This document shows positions 44,823-52,083 of a DNA stretch of 64,000 bases, piece by piece (position 1 is the stretch's first letter; every line of letters starts with the position of its first letter). The DNA comes from Natrinema sp. HArc-T2 (GTDB lineage: Archaea; Halobacteriota; Halobacteria; Halobacteriales; Natrialbaceae). Position numbers and translations under genes: made by a program. The stretch covers positions 434,001 to 498,000 of the forward strand of contig NZ_JBGUAZ010000001.1 of NCBI RefSeq assembly GCF_041821085.1, read 5' to 3'. The notes under the pieces were generated by a model. The model did not search any database. It saw only the letters and a program-made list of their open reading frames with translations, and was not told the DNA's origin.

Positions 44823-44976
44823 CGGACCCGTTTCATCGCTCTCCGTTTTCGCCGGTCATCCGTTCCGCTGAGCCATGTGTGTCTTGTGATGGTGGACGAC
44901 GCGAGCGTGGTCAGAGCAGTAGTCCGTGATCCCGTCTCGAGCGTGATCCAGGTGCGATCCGCATTGTCCGGCAGGA

Positions 44977-46755
44977 TTATTGTCTGATACGGAGCCGGTC
45001 CCGATCGTCGTACCGAAAGCCGGCGTCTTCGAACGCCGCTCGGGCCGCACGGACGTTCACTTCACCATCAGTTCCCAGAAACGGCGTTTCGGGGTCCTGA
45101 CCGTTCCACGTGAGGCTGTCGGGGACCCACTGCTCGGTAACTGGTGTCGCAACCGGTCGTGCATACCCGTGAAAGACGGTCTCAGCAAGCCACTCCTTGT
45201 CGATCAACTGTGCGATGACCCGCCTGAATCGGGGGTTCCCAAACGGTGCCTTCCGCGTGTTGAATCCAAGGAAATAAAACGTCCACGACGGTGACTCGAG
45301 TCGCTGCTGTCCGTCTGTCTTGTCGACAGTCTCGATGAGTCTCGTATCAAGAGCCGTACTCGTGACGTCGGCAGTGCCGTTTCCGACAGCATCGATCGCC
45401 GTTTCCGGGTTCGGTGGGACCTCGATCACACACTCGTCGACGGTCGGTGCCGGCTGCTCACTGCCGGACCGGAGCGTAAAGTGACCGTCGAACCGCTCGA
45501 GTCTGAGTTGATCGCCCTCGGTTCGATTTACATACTGGTAGGGGCCGCTCCCGACCGGCCGAATGTTGTTCGTGACGACCGCCGTCGTGGTGCCCTGCGA
45601 GAGCGCACCACCGCCCAGTCCCATCGGGCTCTCTGACCGCTCACGCCAGATGTGTGCGGGCAGTATCGGGACGAGGAGGGCGCGTTCGCCGACCGCCTGC
45701 CCCGCATCGACGGTAAACTCGAGACGATCGCGGCTCCGAACGTCGATCGCCTCGACGGCGTCGATCTGTCCGCGAAAGCGGGGTGCAGGAACGACCCGGT
45801 CGTCATCGTCACCGGACATGTCTGCGAGAAACTGGTAGGTGAACTCGACATCGGCGGCGGTCACCGGCTCGCCGTCGTGAAACGCACAGCCGTTTCGAAG
45901 GCGAACGTCGAGCGTCGCCCCGTGCCACTCCCACGACTCCGCGAGCCACGGTTGGACCTCCCCGGTTGGGTCGTCAGTCGCCAGCGAGTCGTAGAGTAAC
46001 TGGGTGATCGTTCCGCGACCACGATAGTCGGAAGCCAGCGGGTTGAGGTTTTTCGTCGGTCGGCTATCCGTGTGGGCGGCGCGCAGCGTCCTAACGCCCG
46101 CCGCAGGCTCGAGTCCGAGATAGCCACTCCGGGTCGCGAGATGACCGTCAGCCCAGCCGGTGAACCGATCCGTTCTGACGACGCGGTGTTCCTCGGGAAT
46201 ACAGATCGGGACGAACGGCTGGTCGCGTGCGATCGCCTCGAGCGCGCTCGTGACGGCGTCGCGCCGATCGTTCCCGTCGGCGTGGCGTTGCTTCTCGAGC
46301 AGGTCGTCGACGGCCAGGTTGGTGTAGCCAAACGGGTTCTGCCAGCCCGATTCGTCGATATACAGCGAGTGTAACGCCTCGTAGAGGAAGTCGGGATCGG
46401 TCCCACCCGGATGTCGACCGATACAGATGTCGAACTCGTGATCGTACAGCACTGCTCGGTTGAAGTCGATCCCGGAGCGGATGTCGAACGAGACATCGAT
46501 CCCGACCGTTGTGAGGATCTGCTCGAGTTCGTTTGCGATCCGGATACTTTCTCTGTCACTGTCAGCAGGGAGGGTGGTGACCGTCAGCGAGAGCTGTTTG
46601 ATATTGCGTTTCGTAACGAGATTCCGGAGTCGGCTCACACAGCCGCTAGTCGAGACCGTCAGACCAGCCGTCGCTGCCAGCGCAGCCCGACGACTGGGAC
46701 CGGTGCCGTCGGTGGCTGCGCTGTTTGATTCTGGGTCGGCCCGTCCTCCGTTCAT
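44977..46755 (-). CDS. family-5 solute-binding lipoprotein, circularly permuted (SBP1)
   Basis: This 592-aa protein has a Tat-type SRRAALAATAG signal and a lipobox Cys39. Residues about 54-215 match the C-terminal part of canonical SBP_bac_5 proteins: LSLTVTTLPADSDRESI, GIDVSF, GGTDPDFLYEALHS, GYTNLAVDDLLEKQR and FVPICIPEE. Residues about 225-592 match the N-terminal part (LNPL at 237-240, VQPWLAESWEW, FHDGEPVTAADV, PVGSGPYQY, FRRVIAQLIDKEWL) and end at AAFEDAGFRYDDRDRL. The order is inverted relative to the family, a circular permutation shared with its paralogue at 47750-49537. No permease or ATPase gene is near. Ligand unknown, perhaps peptide-like. Confidence 0.88.
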   Translation of the reverse strand: MNGGRADPESNSAATDGTGPSRRAALAATAGLTVSTSGCVSRLRNLVTKRNIKQLSLTVTTLPADSDRESIRIANELEQILTTVGIDVSFDIRSGIDFNRAVLYDHEFDICIGRHPGGTDPDFLYEALHSLYIDESGWQNPFGYTNLAVDDLLEKQRHADGNDRRDAVTSALEAIARDQPFVPICIPEEHRVVRTDRFTGWADGHLATRSGYLGLEPAAGVRTLRAAHTDSRPTKNLNPLASDYRGRGTITQLLYDSLATDDPTGEVQPWLAESWEWHGATLDVRLRNGCAFHDGEPVTAADVEFTYQFLADMSGDDDDRVVPAPRFRGQIDAVEAIDVRSRDRLEFTVDAGQAVGERALLVPILPAHIWRERSESPMGLGGGALSQGTTTAVVTNNIRPVGSGPYQYVNRTEGDQLRLERFDGHFTLRSGSEQPAPTVDECVIEVPPNPETAIDAVGNGTADVTSTALDTRLIETVDKTDGQQRLESPSWTFYFLGFNTRKAPFGNPRFRRVIAQLIDKEWLAETVFHGYARPVATPVTEQWVPDSLTWNGQDPETPFLGTDGEVNVRAARAAFEDAGFRYDDRDRLRIRQ

Positions 46756-46785
46756 GTTGTCTGTCTACCATGATTGTCCGCCAGC

Positions 46786-46799
46786 ATATAACAGTATTG
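46786..46799 (-). promoter_or_regulatory. promoter motif of SBP1
   Basis: On the minus strand this reads CAATACTGTTATAT, ending 31 nt before the start codon. The TTATAT part is a TATA box. The same 14-mer with one change precedes SBP2 at identical spacing. Confidence 0.7.
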
Positions 46800-46892
46800 T
46801 GCTCACGTGGCTCGCGCGTCGGTCAGAGAGTTGGCTGTTTTGACGCTTTCAGCACGATATGTCTCGCCATCATAGACCGTGAAACCGGACGA

Positions 46893-47744
46893 TTACTCCT
46901 GTTTTTGGGGCCAGGGCAGCCGATCGGCGAACTGCTCTGAAAGCTCCGCGACCGACCAGCGGTCGACGAGTCGATCCGAGAGGTCGACACAGGCCGCTGC
47001 GAGCATCGTGCCTGCAGCGACGTCGATTCCCCAGTGGATGCCGAGATACATCGTCGAAATCGCGACGCTTACCGCCAGTACGACCGCGATGAGGTGCCAC
47101 TTCGGGAATTCCGACCGCGTCTTCCATGCGAACGCCGCGACGGTCGCCGACATCGAGGTGTGAAGCGATGGGAAGACATTGGTGCTAGCATTGACCTCGC
47201 TTGTGAGCCACTGATATTGTGGATTAGTTTCATACAGCATTCGACCAGCGAATTCGGCGGGCATCATGTTCCGGGGGCCGTACGCGATCACGAAGATATA
47301 GAGGAGAAGACCGATCGAGTAGTTGAGCGCGTAGGCCGTCAGCAGCCGGCGGAAGATCCGAGTATCGGAGAGCGTAAAGTATGCGATAACCGGGAATATC
47401 AGCAGAAACGTGTAGCCGTAGACGTAAATAGCCGAGAAATACGCCGTCGTCTCCGGTGTCTGGATCGACTGAAAGATCAGGATTAACTCTCCCTCGAGGT
47501 CGTAAAACGCCCCAGAGAGATGGAACCCGATCTGTCGCGACAGCTCAGGCGCGGTCTGTCTGGCGACCCGGTTGATCAGTAACACACAGAGTAACACGGC
47601 GATCACCGGGGCGGCAGTCCTGAGTCGGCTTCGCCACTCCGAGCGCGTCCGAGCGAGGCGCTCACGGCCGATGAAAACGACGACTGACACCGGCACCAGT
47701 ATCGAGATGACGAGAGCGAGCTGCGTCAACACCTCAGCGAGCAT
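46893..47744 (-). CDS. PAP2-superfamily membrane phosphatase (AUR1/inositol-phosphotransferase-like)
   Basis: This 283-aa polytopic protein has about six helices. The phosphatase motifs are YGPRN near the middle, FPSLHTSMSA, and STMYLGIHWGIDVAAG with the catalytic His and Asp. The arrangement resembles the PAP2_3 subgroup, which acts on lipid-linked phosphates. It begins 5 nt after the SBP2 stop, so it is cotranscribed with that binding protein, and SBP1 follows on the same strand after its own promoter. Substrate unknown. Confidence 0.85.
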   Translation of the reverse strand: MLAEVLTQLALVISILVPVSVVVFIGRERLARTRSEWRSRLRTAAPVIAVLLCVLLINRVARQTAPELSRQIGFHLSGAFYDLEGELILIFQSIQTPETTAYFSAIYVYGYTFLLIFPVIAYFTLSDTRIFRRLLTAYALNYSIGLLLYIFVIAYGPRNMMPAEFAGRMLYETNPQYQWLTSEVNASTNVFPSLHTSMSATVAAFAWKTRSEFPKWHLIAVVLAVSVAISTMYLGIHWGIDVAAGTMLAAACVDLSDRLVDRWSVAELSEQFADRLPWPQKQE

Positions 47745-47749
47745 CGCGT

Positions 47750-49537
47750 CTAGTAGCCTCCAAGCAAGCGACCGTTATCATCGTACCGAAAGCCGGCAGT
47801 CTCGAACGCCGCTTTCGCCGCCGCCACGTTGAGTTCGCCGTTCGAGCCAAGGAACGGTGTCACCGGATCCTCGCCGTCCCACGTGAGACGGTCGGGGACC
47901 CATTCGTCTGTCACCGGCGTCGCGGTCGGGGTTGCGTGTCCATAGAAGACCTCGTCGACGATCGCTTGCTTTGGAATCAACTGCGTGACCGCACGGCGGA
48001 AGTGCGTGTTGCTGAAGGGTGCGTTTCGGACGTTGAATCCGACGTGGTAGAACGTCCGCGAGGGGTGGTGTAACTGCTCGATGTCCGTGGATTCGGGGAC
48101 CGCATCTAGCGTATTGGCGTCAAGTGCCGACGCCGTCAGGTCAGCGTTGCCATCAACCACCTGTCTGATCGTCGTCTCACTGTTGGGAGCGATATCAAAC
48201 CGAAGCTCCTCGACGGATGGACTGGGAAGTTCGATATCGTCTCGGAGCGTGAAGTGATCGTCAAACTGTGTGAGGACGAGCTGATCATCCTCTGTCCGAC
48301 TCTCGAACTGGAACGGTCCACTGCCGATCGGCGGAATGTGATCGCCCGTCGCAGCGATCCACCGTCCCTGTGGTGCAGTAAACTCGCCATCGGCTGCACG
48401 CTGGTCGACAAGCTCACGCCAGAAGTGTTTCGGCAGGATCGGCACAGTCAGTGCCCGTTTGCCGACCACTCGATTCCCATTCATCGAGAACGTCAGTTCG
48501 TACTCGCCGTCGACCGTAATCCGGTCGACCACGTCGATGTGGCTCTGATATCGCGGTGCCGGCGAGGGTGTTGGCGCTCGTCCGAGTGACGTATCTTCGA
48601 GGAACCGGTAGGTAAAGGCGACGTCCTCGGCGGTTAGCCGTTCACCATCGTGGAACCGACAGTCTTCGTGGAGCGAGACCGTCGCGGTCAGCGTCGGGCC
48701 CTGCTCGTCGGTCGGGTTCGCCTCCGCCCACGTTATGTTGTCCTTGGCAAGCCAGGGCTGTACCTCGCCCTCGTGGACGGTTCCCAGCGAGTCATAGAGC
48801 AGGTCGATCATCGTGTCCCGCTCTCGCATCGTTGCCGATAGTGGGTTGAGGTTACTCGTTGGACGAGCATCCGTTTTGAGCGCGAGCAACTCGTTGCCAT
48901 CGCCGGTCGACTCGGGCTCGAGATAGCCGTGGCGAGTCGTGAGATTGGCCTCGTCCCAGCCGTCGAAGCGGTCCGTACTGGCGACGCGATACTCGTCGGG
49001 CCGACAGATCGGTTCGAAGGGTTTGGACTCTGCGAGCGATCTCAACACCGACTGGACGAGCCGCTTTCGTTGCTCTCCTTTGGCTCGCCGCTGGTCCTCA
49101 AGCAGCGTATCGAAGACCATGTTGGTGAACCCGAAGGGGTTCTGCCAGCCGGCTTCGGTGGCGAACGAGGAGTGGAGCATCTCATAGAGGAAATCGGGGT
49201 CGTATCCGGCAGGATGATGGCCGACGTAGAGGTCGAAATCGTGCTCGATCAGCACCGCTTTCAGCAACTCCGACGGCGACCGCATGTCGATCGAGACGTC
49301 GATTCCGGCCTGTTGGAGGGCCGTCTCGAGTCGACGGGCGATCTGAATGCCCTGTCTATCTGCGTCCGCCGGTACCGTGGCGATGGACAGCGACAGTTGT
49401 CCGTTGACGGCTTTCCCGACCGCGTTGCGCACGTAGTCGGTACAGCCGCTCGTGGTGAGTGCGGCCCCCGCTGCCCCGGCAGCCAGAAACGAACGACGGC
49501 TGATGCCGGTCTCAGAGGGAGTGGGGTCCCAATTCAT
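47750..49537 (-). CDS. family-5 solute-binding lipoprotein, circularly permuted (SBP2)
   Basis: This 595-aa paralogue of SBP1 has Tat motif SRRSFLAAGAAG and lipobox Cys32. Residues about 47-205 correspond to the usual C-terminal lobe segment (LSLSIATVPADADRQGI, YDPDFLYEMLHS, GFTNMVFDTLLEDQR), and residues about 218-595 to the usual N-terminal two thirds (SNLNPLSATM, VQPWLAKDN, FHDGERLTAEDVAF, PIGSGPFQF, FRRAVTQLIPKQAI), ending AAFETAGFRYDDNGRL. The ATG at 49537 is preferred; a GTG 15 nt upstream lies in the GGAGGTG that may be its ribosome binding site. It is followed after 5 nt by the PAP2 gene. Confidence 0.88.
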   Translation of the reverse strand: MNWDPTPSETGISRRSFLAAGAAGAALTTSGCTDYVRNAVGKAVNGQLSLSIATVPADADRQGIQIARRLETALQQAGIDVSIDMRSPSELLKAVLIEHDFDLYVGHHPAGYDPDFLYEMLHSSFATEAGWQNPFGFTNMVFDTLLEDQRRAKGEQRKRLVQSVLRSLAESKPFEPICRPDEYRVASTDRFDGWDEANLTTRHGYLEPESTGDGNELLALKTDARPTSNLNPLSATMRERDTMIDLLYDSLGTVHEGEVQPWLAKDNITWAEANPTDEQGPTLTATVSLHEDCRFHDGERLTAEDVAFTYRFLEDTSLGRAPTPSPAPRYQSHIDVVDRITVDGEYELTFSMNGNRVVGKRALTVPILPKHFWRELVDQRAADGEFTAPQGRWIAATGDHIPPIGSGPFQFESRTEDDQLVLTQFDDHFTLRDDIELPSPSVEELRFDIAPNSETTIRQVVDGNADLTASALDANTLDAVPESTDIEQLHHPSRTFYHVGFNVRNAPFSNTHFRRAVTQLIPKQAIVDEVFYGHATPTATPVTDEWVPDRLTWDGEDPVTPFLGSNGELNVAAAKAAFETAGFRYDDNGRLLGGY

Positions 49538-49567
49538 ATCGTTGTGTAGCACCTCCTCTCATTTGAT

Positions 49568-49581
49568 ATATAACAATATTG
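49568..49581 (-). promoter_or_regulatory. promoter motif of SBP2
   Basis: On the minus strand this reads CAATATTGTTATAT, ending 31 nt before the ATG at 49537. CAATATTG is itself a palindrome and TTATAT is the TATA box. One base differs from the SBP1 motif. Confidence 0.7.
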
Positions 49582-49755
49582 CGTACTCTAAACCAATACG
49601 TGTCACACTAAAGAATCTTTTCAATCAGGGGTACATTCTATTCGAGTTACTTTTTGTGAGATGTTAACAAACTCAGCTCGTGGTGGCACTCGGCACGTTC
49701 GTCTCGGCTCAGTCTCGAGCGCAACATCAATAGGCGCACCCACGAAACGGAAGCT

Positions 49756-50031
49756 ATGGACATCGCTGCCGAACGGATCGAGCGCCTTCACGACCTCGCT
49801 CGAGCGGCGGCAGCGGACGGCGACGACGAGTTGGCTCGCTACTACGTCCGTCTTGCGCGACGGGTCGCAGAGCGGAACCGCCTCACGCTGCCGCGGACGT
49901 TTCGCCGGTTTACGTGCGACGAGTGTGATGCGTACCTCCGGCCGGGAGACAACGCTCGCGTCAGGTTGCAAGACAGCCACGTCGTCATCACTTGTGAGTG
50001 CGGTGCCCACGCTCGATATCCCTACGACTGA
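49756..50031 (+). CDS. rnp4: ribonuclease P protein component 4 (Rpp21/Rpr2)
   Basis: This 91-aa zinc-ribbon protein of archaeal RNase P helps process tRNA 5' ends. The N-terminal helices (AAERIERLHDLARAAA, LARYYVRLARRVAERNRLTLP) precede the zinc ribbon CDECDAYL ... CECGAHARYPYD. Length and layout match the family. It is followed after 99 nt by a YhbY-type RNA-binding protein. Confidence 0.92.
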   Translation: MDIAAERIERLHDLARAAAADGDDELARYYVRLARRVAERNRLTLPRTFRRFTCDECDAYLRPGDNARVRLQDSHVVITCECGAHARYPYD

Positions 50032-50130
50032 CTGCGGACTGTTGGCAGTCGGTCTCGTGACTGCGTCGCACAGCCGGTGGCCGTGCCGCATCGAGAAGAT
50101 TGAAACCGCTTCGCTCTCTTACACAGGGAT

Positions 50131-50379
50131 ATGGATAACCAGGAACGCAAGCGCCGCGCACACGACCTCGACGTGACCGTCTGGGTCGGCAAAAGCGGCG
50201 TCGATGCCGTCGTCGACGAACTCAACGACCAGCTAACCGACAGAGATCTCGTGAAAGTGAAATTCCTGCGGGCCGCCCGTGCCGGGAGCTCGACCGACGA
50301 GAAAGCAGCCGACCTCGCGGAGCGTGTCAACGCTGACCTCGTCGACACGCGTGGACATACCGCGGTGTTGTATCGATGA
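50131..50379 (+). CDS. YhbY/CRM-domain RNA-binding protein
   Basis: This 82-aa single CRM domain (RKRRAHDLDVTVWVGKSGVD, LNDQLTDRDLVKVKFLRAAR, VDTRGHTAVLYR) is related to proteins bound to pre-ribosomal RNA. The GKSG turn corresponds to the GxxG loop that contacts RNA. The start of mscS overlaps its stop by 4 nt. Beside RNase P component 4, a role in RNA or ribosome maturation is likely. Confidence 0.9.
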   Translation: MDNQERKRRAHDLDVTVWVGKSGVDAVVDELNDQLTDRDLVKVKFLRAARAGSSTDEKAADLAERVNADLVDTRGHTAVLYR

Positions 50380-51314
50380 GCGTCGGTTCCGCGGGCCTGC
50401 TTCAGCTTCAGGGTGGGAACGCGGAGCTCGGCCTGATCGGCGGGGCGCTCGAGGAGGCGGGGCTCTCGGCGGCACAGGCAGGGTTAGCCGAGGGTGCGAT
50501 CAAATTCGTCGTCGCGTTTGCAGCGATCTGGGTGATCGGTCGGCTGGTGTTCGTTCCGCTGATCGAGCGGGCTCTCGACAGACGCGATCTCGACGAGCAC
50601 GCCAAGAACCCGCTGTTGTTGCTCACGCGCTTTGGCGTCGCGTTCCTCGCGCTTGCGGTCGCGTTTAGCTTCGCCGGCTTCGGTAACCTCCTCGTCTCGA
50701 TGGCTGGCATCGCGGCAGCCGGCGCATTCGCGATCGGGCTGGCAATGCAGAACGTGATCTCGAACTTCGTGGCTGGCGTCTTCATCTACATGGACAAGCC
50801 GTTCCGCATCGGCGACTGGATCGAGTGGGACGACGGGACGTATGCGGGCGTCGTAGAAGACATCAGCCTCCGCGTGACCCGCGTGCGCACGTTCGACAAC
50901 GAACTGCTGACGGTCCCGAACTCGTCGCTCACCGAGAGTCCCCTCAAAAACCCCGTCGACGCCGACAAACTCCGACTGAAGTTCGTCTTCGGGATCGGCT
51001 ACGACGACGACATCCAGCAGGCGACCGACATCATCGTCGAGGAAGCCGAGCGCCATCCCGACATCATGACCGATCCCGCACCCTCCGTCCGGCTGACGGA
51101 ACTGGGTTCGTCCGACGTCGGATTGCAGTCTCGCTTCTGGATCGAAAACCCATCCCGCGCCGATTTCGTTCGAACGCGCGGCGAGTACGTCACCGCGGTC
51201 AAACAACGCTTTGACGAGGAGGACATCGACATCCCCTACCCCGTCCGCACGCTCGAGGGGGGCCTCGAGTTCGAGAGCGCCAGCGGCCAGAGCGTCGTGC
51301 AGCCGGCCGAATAA
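50376..51314 (+). CDS. mscS: MscS-family mechanosensitive channel
   Basis: This 312-aa protein has three N-terminal membrane helices; the pore-lining third helix reads AAAGAFAIGLAMQNVISNFVAGV. A beta-rich cytoplasmic domain (GDWIEWDDGTYAGVVEDISLRVTRV) and alpha/beta vestibule domain follow. It should release solutes on hypo-osmotic shock. It is translationally coupled to the YhbY gene, an unusual pairing of RNA binding and osmotic protection. Confidence 0.93.
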   Translation: MSVGSAGLLQLQGGNAELGLIGGALEEAGLSAAQAGLAEGAIKFVVAFAAIWVIGRLVFVPLIERALDRRDLDEHAKNPLLLLTRFGVAFLALAVAFSFAGFGNLLVSMAGIAAAGAFAIGLAMQNVISNFVAGVFIYMDKPFRIGDWIEWDDGTYAGVVEDISLRVTRVRTFDNELLTVPNSSLTESPLKNPVDADKLRLKFVFGIGYDDDIQQATDIIVEEAERHPDIMTDPAPSVRLTELGSSDVGLQSRFWIENPSRADFVRTRGEYVTAVKQRFDEEDIDIPYPVRTLEGGLEFESASGQSVVQPAE

Positions 51315-51531
51315 CGCCGTTCGATTGTTCCCTATTCGGAACAGTACGGATCTCCTCGGTTTCAAATTGATGGCCGGGAGCGCGGCTCGAACGACAGTGA
51401 GAGCCGCAGGACCCGGGGGAGGGCAGGCCGTTACCGATAGAACCGCGAGCGAGGCCGCAGGCCGAGCGAGCGGGCTGACGACTGATGTGAGTGTAACGAA
51501 CGGAAGGAGGAATGCTTTTGATCGACCCTAA
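51315..51531. other. gene-free spacer after mscS
   Basis: The plus strand contains purine-rich, self-similar sequence (GCGAGCGAGGCCGCAGGCCGAGCGAGCGG and a run AACGGAAGGAGG, described here in parts). No frame has protein-like composition. It may be the 3' untranslated region of mscS or part of a structured RNA with the hairpins that follow. Confidence 0.35.
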
Positions 51532-51631
51532 GCGGGAGCTTCGCTCCCGCGAGGTCCGAGAGAGCAAAGCTCTCTCGAGATTTTACCGAGCGACGCGACG
51601 GCGTGCGGCAGCAACGCTGCCGTCGCCGTCG
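51532..51631. other. three tandem stable hairpins next to 7S RNA
   Basis: Hairpin 1 (51532-51550) is GCGGGAGC-TTC-GCTCCCGC, hairpin 2 (51557-51577) is CGAGAGAGC-AAA-GCTCTCTCG, and hairpin 3 (51596-51631) pairs CGACGGCG with CGCCGTCG around an inner CGGCAGC-AAC-GCTGCCG. All stems are perfect apart from a small internal bulge in the third, and all loops have three bases. They lie between mscS and the end of the convergent 7S RNA. Confidence 0.65.
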
Positions 51632-51644
51632 CTGAGTGCAGTGT

Positions 51645-51967
51645 AAAAGGTCGTTGTGTATGAATGCGGAGAACCGCTCTTGCCCGGCGTTCCGACCGGG
51701 GGAATCTCGGTTGCCTTCTCCACCCCGCGACCCGTCGAGCGACAGGTGTCCGGCGGTCCACTGCTCGCTTCCGCGCCTGATGGGCTGTCGCCGGCTAACC
51801 ACGATGGGGCGTCCCTGCGGACGGCCATCGTAGACCGCTGTCCCCGACGGACGAGGCTTCTATGTTGGCTCCCGAGGCCCCGGTCGGTCTGACCGGACGC
51901 CTGCGGCGTTCGGTCCCCGCTAAAGACCATACGCGGGTAGTGAGCAGGGCCTAACTGCCCGACCTAT
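51645..51967 (-). ncRNA. ffs: signal recognition particle 7S RNA
   Basis: The minus strand carries the SRP54-binding helix 8 pattern: GCGCGGAAGCGAGCAG with the GGAA tetraloop and AGCAG loop (plus coordinates about 51761-51775). The 5' end AGGTCG (about 51960-51965) can pair with CGACCT at the 3' end (51648-51653), closing a roughly 320-nt RNA, the usual archaeal 7S size. A TTTT run follows the 3' stem. Boundaries are estimated from this pairing and the promoter position. It guides ribosomes making membrane and secreted proteins together with SRP54 and SRP19. Confidence 0.82.
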
Positions 51968-51987
51968 CCGAATCAGAATAGGTGATC

Positions 51988-51999
51988 GGTACTTAAGGG
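51988..51999 (-). promoter_or_regulatory. TATA box of 7S RNA
   Basis: CCTTAAGTACCG on the minus strand lies about 25-28 nt before the proposed 7S RNA 5' end, as expected for an archaeal TATA box. Confidence 0.6.
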
Positions 52000-52083
52000 C
52001 CTTTCGCCTCGAAAATTGAACGGCTGTGCGGGGACGGCGTGAGCCGGCGGACTGTATCACGCGAAACTCCTGCAAACGTCGTA

